Source: Moritella sp. F3 (GTDB lineage Bacteria; Pseudomonadota; Gammaproteobacteria; Enterobacterales; Moritellaceae). Taken from it: DNA of 64,000 bases. This document shows, piece by piece, positions 59,164-64,000 of this stretch. Positions within the stretch are counted from its first letter, which is position 1, and each line of letters opens with the position of its first letter. The DNA is taken from NCBI RefSeq assembly GCF_015082335.1, contig NZ_BLRL01000002.1, positions 1 to 64,000 on the forward strand, written 5' to 3'. The notes beneath the pieces are model-generated. The model made no database searches. It had not been told where the DNA came from and saw only the letters and a list, made by a program, of their open reading frames with translations. A program made the position numbers and the translations under genes.

Positions 59164-60489
59164 CTATAGTGCTGGTGTTAGATGCTTATCATGCACTTTA
59201 TTACAAATGTAATCACCAATTGGGATAGCAGATGTCGCGGCAGGTGATGGCGCATTACAAACGTGTAAACTACGTGGGCTCTCGGCAAATAAGAAATCGT
59301 GCACTAAGCTGCCATCTCTCAATACCGCTTGCGCGCGAATACCCGCTGGATAATCCTCTAAATCAGATACTTTCAATGCAGGACAATATTTATTAACCAG
59401 CTTCAAATAACCCGGCTTCCACCACGAATTCTTGGTTTCAATTAAGCCCGTTTTTAAATTCTTAGCACTCACTCGCCAAAAACCAGCAAACTTAAGCATG
59501 TCGCCAATATCGCGTAAATCAATGTTTACTTTGCCATACCCTTCTCGTTTCCACCCTTGTACAGCATTAGGACCAACCGTCACCGAGCCGTCGATCATAC
59601 GCGTTAAATGTACGCCCAAAAATGGCAACTCAGGATCGGGGATAGGATAAATAAGGTGATTAACAATATTGTTATGCTGAGACTGCAAACGGTAATATTC
59701 GCCGCGATAAGGAATGATTTGAAATTCAGTGTCAATGTTAAGCATCTTAGTCACGCGATCGGCCATTAAGCCAGAACACGTAATTAAGAATTTAGCGACA
59801 TAACTGAGGCCTTTGAACGAATGACCTAACGGTGCCTTTTGCTGGCATTGCACATCAATCTGTTCACTGCTTTCAATTAAATGCGTCACTTCTGTTTCTA
59901 AGGCTATGTCGCCACCGAGCGCACAAAATGCTTCCGCCATTTTTTCGGTGACTAAACTGTAATTAACGATACTGGTAGAAGGCACCAGGATTGCGCCTAA
60001 TCCAGTAATGTTCGGCTCTTTTCCAGCAAGACCTGCAGCATCTAATAATTCAACGTCGATGCCATTGTCGCGACAACGTTTATACAGTGCTTCCATACGT
60101 TGTAACTCGAGTACATTCGTTGCCACCAGCAGTTTGCCGCAGTTTTCAACGGGAATATCATGCTTAGCGCAAAACGCTTTCGTCGCCGCCACACCAGCTT
60201 TACAGAAGTTAGCTTTCATACTGCCGGGTTCATAATAAACCCCAGCATGGATCACCCCACTGTTATGGCCAGTTTGATGCTGTGATAACTTACTTTCTTT
60301 TTCGATTAATAATATACGCTTTTCCGGCTCACGCTGTTGCAGCTGCCAAGCCGTTGAAACACCAACAATCCCACCACCGATAATGATGTAATCATAGTTA
60401 TTATTATCGGTGCCATTCTTAACTGTAGTATTGCTATCAGTGCAATTGTTATCAGTACCTGTTGCCACATTTGATGTCGTTAATGTCAT
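59164..60489 (-). CDS. lhgO: L-2-hydroxyglutarate oxidase LhgO
   Basis: 441 residues. FAD-dependent oxidase/dehydrogenase: YDYIIIGGGIVGVSTAWQL as the dinucleotide fold, HQTGHNSGVIHAGVYYEPGSMKANFC, ENCGKLLVATN, and EPNITGLGAILVPSTSIVNY match LhgO closely. It oxidises L-2-hydroxyglutarate to 2-oxoglutarate, passing electrons to the membrane quinone pool. It has an extra Asn/Thr-rich tail of about 31 residues before the FAD fold (TDNN, TTVKNGTDNNN); AGGGATAATAAA before the ATG supports this start. It follows the fused TRAP permease by 14 bp and the TAXI binding protein, so its substrate is likely imported by that transporter. Confidence 0.92.
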   Translation of the reverse strand: MTLTTSNVATGTDNNCTDSNTTVKNGTDNNNYDYIIIGGGIVGVSTAWQLQQREPEKRILLIEKESKLSQHQTGHNSGVIHAGVYYEPGSMKANFCKAGVAATKAFCAKHDIPVENCGKLLVATNVLELQRMEALYKRCRDNGIDVELLDAAGLAGKEPNITGLGAILVPSTSIVNYSLVTEKMAEAFCALGGDIALETEVTHLIESSEQIDVQCQQKAPLGHSFKGLSYVAKFLITCSGLMADRVTKMLNIDTEFQIIPYRGEYYRLQSQHNNIVNHLIYPIPDPELPFLGVHLTRMIDGSVTVGPNAVQGWKREGYGKVNIDLRDIGDMLKFAGFWRVSAKNLKTGLIETKNSWWKPGYLKLVNKYCPALKVSDLEDYPAGIRAQAVLRDGSLVHDFLFAESPRSLHVCNAPSPAATSAIPIGDYICNKVHDKHLTPAL

Positions 60490-60503
60490 TTTATTATCCC
60501 TAA

Positions 60504-62627
60504 CTAAACGGCAGCAGCAGGTGCCGTTACCACAGATTTATAACGGCGATTCGTATACACAAACAAGCCCACAAAACTAACTAGCGCCACAACCCTGACG
60601 ACTAAGGGTAAATCGGGCCACGTCATTGCTAAACCAAGTAATAACGAAAATCCACGTAGGAAAATATTCAATTCACTTTCTAAGTAGCCTTCAATACCCG
60701 CAATAAATGCATAAGTACCTATGATAGCGAAAAAGCCCACCGTGACCACCGTCATCATATCCCAACTCACCAGCGAGGTATAAGCCATCAGTATCGGTAC
60801 TAGGTACAAGCCCTTCGCTATTTTCCATGCAGTTAACCCCGTACGCATTGGTGGTGTACCCGCGATAGTGGCGGCAGCAAATGCTGTTAAACAAACTGGC
60901 GGAGTAACATTACTGTCTTGTGATAACCAAAAAATAATTAAGTGCGCAGAAAGTAATGCGAGCATCACCTTATCAGCACCTAACCCCTGCTCTAACAAAG
61001 TCCCCATGAAATCACTCGGTACCAAGCTTAATAAACTTTCAGCTTGCATTTGCGTCATTGGTTGAGCTAATGCGCTCATTTGCTCCGGAGCGGCTAACAT
61101 GAATATACCGTGTGCTTGCGCTGGTAACAGACCATCCATGAGCATTTGCACCAACTGGGCTTCGGCGAGTAATGTATATAACGCCGGCGCAGAAAGGGTG
61201 CCTAAGACAATATAGGCCGCCGTCACCGGTAAACCCATGCCAAGGATTAATGAGGCCAGCGCGATCAAGGCTAACATCAACATCAAACTACCATCAGCCC
61301 ACTCATTGATCATTAACGAAAAGGTATTACCCACACCAGTCGTACTGATCACATTAACAACCAGACCAATACCAACTAAGAGTACCGCAGTCGTCGCCAT
61401 GTTTTTAGCGCCCTGCTCTAGTGCTTCAAATACCGCTCTTATGCCCATTTTGTTGGGTGATAACCAAGATGCGACAACGACAGAGATAATCGATAAACCA
61501 GCTGAATAAGTCGGCGTGAACCCAGATACTAATAAGAACACTAATACCCCGAGTGGAATTAAATTATACCAACCAGCTAAAAGTACAGATGAGAATGAAT
61601 CATCAGACGCGTTAACTTGTTGGATGTTACTGCGCTTGGCCTCGATACGTACAAAAAATGCCACCGACAAAAAATAAATCAGTGCAGGTACAACTGATAC
61701 CGCGATAATACTCACATAAGGCACCTGTGTATAAGAAGCCATAATGAACGCGCCGGCACCCATCACCGGAGGCATTATTTGCCCCCCCGTTGATGCAGCC
61801 GCTTCAACACCTGCTGCAAAACGTGCGGGGAAACCCGCTTTACGCATCAGAGGAATAGTAATAACGCCTGTCGATACAGTATTAGCCACACTCGAACCTG
61901 ATACAGATCCCATCAAACCTGATGCTAACACCGCGATAAAACCAGGACCGCCAATGACTTTATTTGCCGCCGCACGCGATAGGTTAATGATGTAATCACC
62001 AACCCCAGAGCGCACCAGAAAAGCACCAAACAGAATAAACATGAACACAAAGCTCCAACTGATACGTGAGATTGCGCCAAACATACCTTCTGAGCTATAA
62101 AAGCTGCGATACAACAAGGTTTCTAAACTTAACCCAGGGAAATGGAACATACCGGGTACTAACTGACCCCACCACACCACATACGTTAATGAGATAACAA
62201 TTAACACCGGAATAAACCAGCCAATCGTACGGCGGATCAATTCCAATACAATGATGATCGCCATAATTGAAAACACCCAATCACTGGTAATAAAACGTAC
62301 ACCACGTTCATACAAGGCATCTTCAGCAAAAGGGATATACGCTAAACAAGCAAGTGCCGCGAAGGCGATTACAATATCAACACCGAGTGCTAACTTACTG
62401 CTTTTTAGACTTCTATGCGCCGGATACCAAAGCGCACAAATAACAGAAAACCCAGCAAAGTGAGTAGCAGAAGCCCATAATTCAGGGATGGTAGCAAAGG
62501 TATTAAACCAAATATGCAATAACGACAGCACCACACCACAGGCAGAAATAAACGCGGTTACCCAGGGAAAATCAGTGCGGGTGGCGGATTCAAATTGCTC
62601 TAACTTTTCTTCGACTTGCTTGTCCAT
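60504..62627 (-). CDS. TRAP transporter fused permease (4TM/12TM)
   Basis: 707 residues from the ATG at 62627 with AAGGA upstream; 17 residues of frame before it are not needed. About sixteen to nineteen hydrophobic segments, the small and large TRAP subunits fused. DctM-type motifs include GLMGSVSGSSVANTVSTGVITIPLMRKAGFPA and EAAASTGGQIMPPVMGAGAFIMAS, then LGMGLPVTAAYIVLG and SNVTPPVCLTAFAAATIAG. It imports a small organic acid with sodium, using the TAXI-type binding protein encoded immediately upstream. It is followed by lhgO. Confidence 0.9.
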   Translation of the reverse strand: MDKQVEEKLEQFESATRTDFPWVTAFISACGVVLSLLHIWFNTFATIPELWASATHFAGFSVICALWYPAHRSLKSSKLALGVDIVIAFAALACLAYIPFAEDALYERGVRFITSDWVFSIMAIIIVLELIRRTIGWFIPVLIVISLTYVVWWGQLVPGMFHFPGLSLETLLYRSFYSSEGMFGAISRISWSFVFMFILFGAFLVRSGVGDYIINLSRAAANKVIGGPGFIAVLASGLMGSVSGSSVANTVSTGVITIPLMRKAGFPARFAAGVEAAASTGGQIMPPVMGAGAFIMASYTQVPYVSIIAVSVVPALIYFLSVAFFVRIEAKRSNIQQVNASDDSFSSVLLAGWYNLIPLGVLVFLLVSGFTPTYSAGLSIISVVVASWLSPNKMGIRAVFEALEQGAKNMATTAVLLVGIGLVVNVISTTGVGNTFSLMINEWADGSLMLMLALIALASLILGMGLPVTAAYIVLGTLSAPALYTLLAEAQLVQMLMDGLLPAQAHGIFMLAAPEQMSALAQPMTQMQAESLLSLVPSDFMGTLLEQGLGADKVMLALLSAHLIIFWLSQDSNVTPPVCLTAFAAATIAGTPPMRTGLTAWKIAKGLYLVPILMAYTSLVSWDMMTVVTVGFFAIIGTYAFIAGIEGYLESELNIFLRGFSLLLGLAMTWPDLPLVVRVVALVSFVGLFVYTNRRYKSVVTAPAAAV

Positions 62628-62642
62628 AACAAATTCCTTTTT

Positions 62643-62667
62643 GACTGCTACCATCGTGGTAGCAGTC
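62643..62667 (-). other. Hairpin between TAXI and TRAP permease genes
   Basis: GACTGCTACCA (62643-62653) and TGGTAGCAGTC (62657-62667) are perfect 11-bp arms with a TCG loop. No T tract follows on the minus strand. It lies between the binding-protein stop and the permease start and may favour accumulation of the binding-protein message. Confidence 0.6.
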
Positions 62668-62694
62668 CTTCTTATCAATACTTAACGTCGTCTG

Positions 62695-63717
62695 TTACAG
62701 TGCGGTTGGTAATAACTCAGCAGGGATTGTTAAACCAATTTCTTGGTAATAACGTACAGCACCTGGGTGTAATGGTACTGGTAGACCTTTAATTGATTTT
62801 TCTACCGCCATTGCTTTCGTGGCTTTATGGATGCTGTTTAAGAACGGTAGGTTTTCATATATATTTTTCGTTAATAGGTAAACATCTTCTTCAGACACAT
62901 CATCACGTACCGCTAAAAAATTAGGCTGCGCAATCGTCGTTACTGCTTTGCTCTGACTTGGATACGTATTTGCTGGAATAGTGAATTTAGTCCATAGTGG
63001 ATATTCGCTGTTTGCTTGTTTGATTTGCTCATCTGTAAATTGTAATAAAGAGATGTCATCACCCATCGCAGCAAAAGCCCGCGTGATCGCACCAACTGGC
63101 ATACCAGCTGGAATATTCATCCCATCAATCGCGCCATTTTGCATCGCGTCAGTACTTGAGCTGTAACCTAAATAAGCCAAGTTAAAACTATTCGGATCAA
63201 CATTCACTCCGCTCATGATCTGGCGACCTGAATGTTCAGTACCCGAATTCTTCTTACCAATAGAAAACTTCTTACCTTTTAAATTACTTAAATCACTCAT
63301 AGTGCCCGTTTCAACTAACGAGCTACGCACAACAAAATGCTCTACGTTTTGCCACAGCATGCTCACCGAACGTAAGTCTTTCTGTGGACCACTTTGCTTA
63401 AACTGTCCTTCACCTTGCCAAGCCCATGCCCCATACAAACCTTGCAAAATGGCAAATTGCGCTTCATTGTCACTCAGTAATTTAATATTTTCACCCGAGC
63501 CAGCAGAGCTAATCGCCGCTAATGAAAATTTATATTTTGGCTCCAGTTTAATTTTACTTAATGTCGCCAGTGCAACACCCACAGGGTAATAAGTACCACC
63601 CGTCGATGCTGTTGCAAGAATATAACTGCGTTTCTCTTCAGCAACTGCAGATGTCGTAGCTAAACCAAGTATGACGCTTGATACTAATAATGATTTTTTT
63701 AACATTCCTTTAAACAT
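62695..63717 (-). CDS. TAXI-family TRAP solute-binding protein
   Basis: 340 residues. Signal peptide with a typical end (MLKKSLLVSSVILGLATTSAVA, split by an N-terminal MFKG). The TAXI core is YILATASTGGTYYPVGVALATLSKI, SSAGSGENIKLLSDNEAQFAIL, KKFSIGKKNSGTEHSGRQIM and SSSTDAMQNGAIDGMNIPAGMP. It binds the acid in the periplasm and hands it to the fused permease. AAGGAAAGATC before the ATG at 63717 supports this start over the internal ATG. First gene of the unit with lhgO; a large inverted repeat lies upstream. Confidence 0.91.
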   Translation of the reverse strand: MFKGMLKKSLLVSSVILGLATTSAVAEEKRSYILATASTGGTYYPVGVALATLSKIKLEPKYKFSLAAISSAGSGENIKLLSDNEAQFAILQGLYGAWAWQGEGQFKQSGPQKDLRSVSMLWQNVEHFVVRSSLVETGTMSDLSNLKGKKFSIGKKNSGTEHSGRQIMSGVNVDPNSFNLAYLGYSSSTDAMQNGAIDGMNIPAGMPVGAITRAFAAMGDDISLLQFTDEQIKQANSEYPLWTKFTIPANTYPSQSKAVTTIAQPNFLAVRDDVSEEDVYLLTKNIYENLPFLNSIHKATKAMAVEKSIKGLPVPLHPGAVRYYQEIGLTIPAELLPTAL

Positions 63718-63770
63718 GATCTTTCCTTGTTTTTATTGTTAACGTAAAGCGTGTTTTTACTATTAATTTC

Positions 63771-63807
63771 ATTGTCTATTACTGAGCATTGATGAGTAAT
63801 AGACAAT
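63771..63807. promoter_or_regulatory. Inverted repeat with 13-bp arms upstream of the TAXI gene
   Basis: ATTGTCTATTACT (63771-63783) and AGTAATAGACAAT (63795-63807) are perfect arms with an 11-base spacer, 54-90 bp before the binding-protein start. No T tract follows. Likely an operator for a dedicated regulator or a leader hairpin of the TAXI-TRAP-lhgO transcript. Confidence 0.65.
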
Positions 63808-64000
63808 ATTATTTCGTCCGTTATACATGACAGGTTGCAACAAGAATGCCATAAGTTAACTCATTGTTAAATATAACCTTAAAATAATTAACAACAATAA
63901 GTAAGCAAGATCATGCCGATAAGCAAGGTTTTGATAAGCAAGAAATAGCCCATCCGCGCATTAAGGGGGTAAACATCACATTAACAATATTAAAACATAA

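Overview
The window reads as a chromosomal segment of a marine gammaproteobacterium close to Moritella, Shewanella or Vibrio. The assignment is by inference from gene content and synteny: focA-pflB-pflA, yfbV/ackA-pta, a tRNA-Ala(GGC) beside gltX, ligA-zipA-smc divergent from cysZ, cysK-ptsH-ptsI-crr, argP/argO, and numerous signalling genes. Base composition is moderately AT-rich. Genes are densely packed on both strands, many units end in recognisable intrinsic terminators, and I see no phage, insertion sequence, integron or CRISPR array.

Layout. 1-5.5 kb: 3' part of tRNA-Tyr, an orphan prepilin-like protein, a REC-TPR response regulator, xthA and an MltF-like lytic transglycosylase. 5.5-8.8 kb: a basic amino acid ABC importer of the HisPJQM/ArtPIQM type. 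9.2-18.8 kb: mixed-acid fermentation block (focA, pflB, pflA, rlmA, yfbV, ackA, pta), with a near-consensus FNR site before focA. Pyruvate is cleaved by PflB (activated by PflA) to formate, exported by FocA, and acetyl-CoA, converted by Pta and AckA to acetate and ATP. 18.8-20.8 kb: a YebE-like gene, then a mostly non-coding stretch holding five DnaA-box 9-mers and a 37-codon acidic small gene. 20.8-31.6 kb: RlmI-like methyltransferase, PerM-like permease, tRNA-Ala, gltX, ligA, zipA, smc. 31.8-38.4 kb: cysZ, a FabH-like ketosynthase placed between cysZ and cysK, cysK, and ptsH-ptsI-crr.

38.4-54.5 kb is more accessory: diguanylate cyclase, lipoprotein, NIT-domain chemoreceptor, a lipoamide-dehydrogenase-like flavoprotein with a Cys tail, two small hypothetical genes, argP/argO, rsuA, a cysteine-rich SufR-like regulator divergent from an FMN reductase and VOC pair with repeated TTTACTT operator-like elements, a GGDEF(degenerate)-EAL phosphodiesterase, a class 3 lipase and a 51-codon small ORF. 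54.5-64 kb: gltS, a HAD hydrolase, a DctB-like sensor kinase without an adjacent regulator, and a three-gene unit (TAXI binding protein, fused TRAP permease, L-2-hydroxyglutarate oxidase) that suggests an uptake-and-oxidation module for a 2-hydroxy acid.

Most promising leads: the DnaA-box cluster at 19.9-20.1 kb, the TAXI-TRAP-LhgO module with its 13-bp inverted repeat promoter element, and the cysteine-rich regulator circuit at 47.6-49.7 kb. Several start codons were moved inward from the longest reading frame using ribosome binding sites and conserved residue numbering; the text says so each time.
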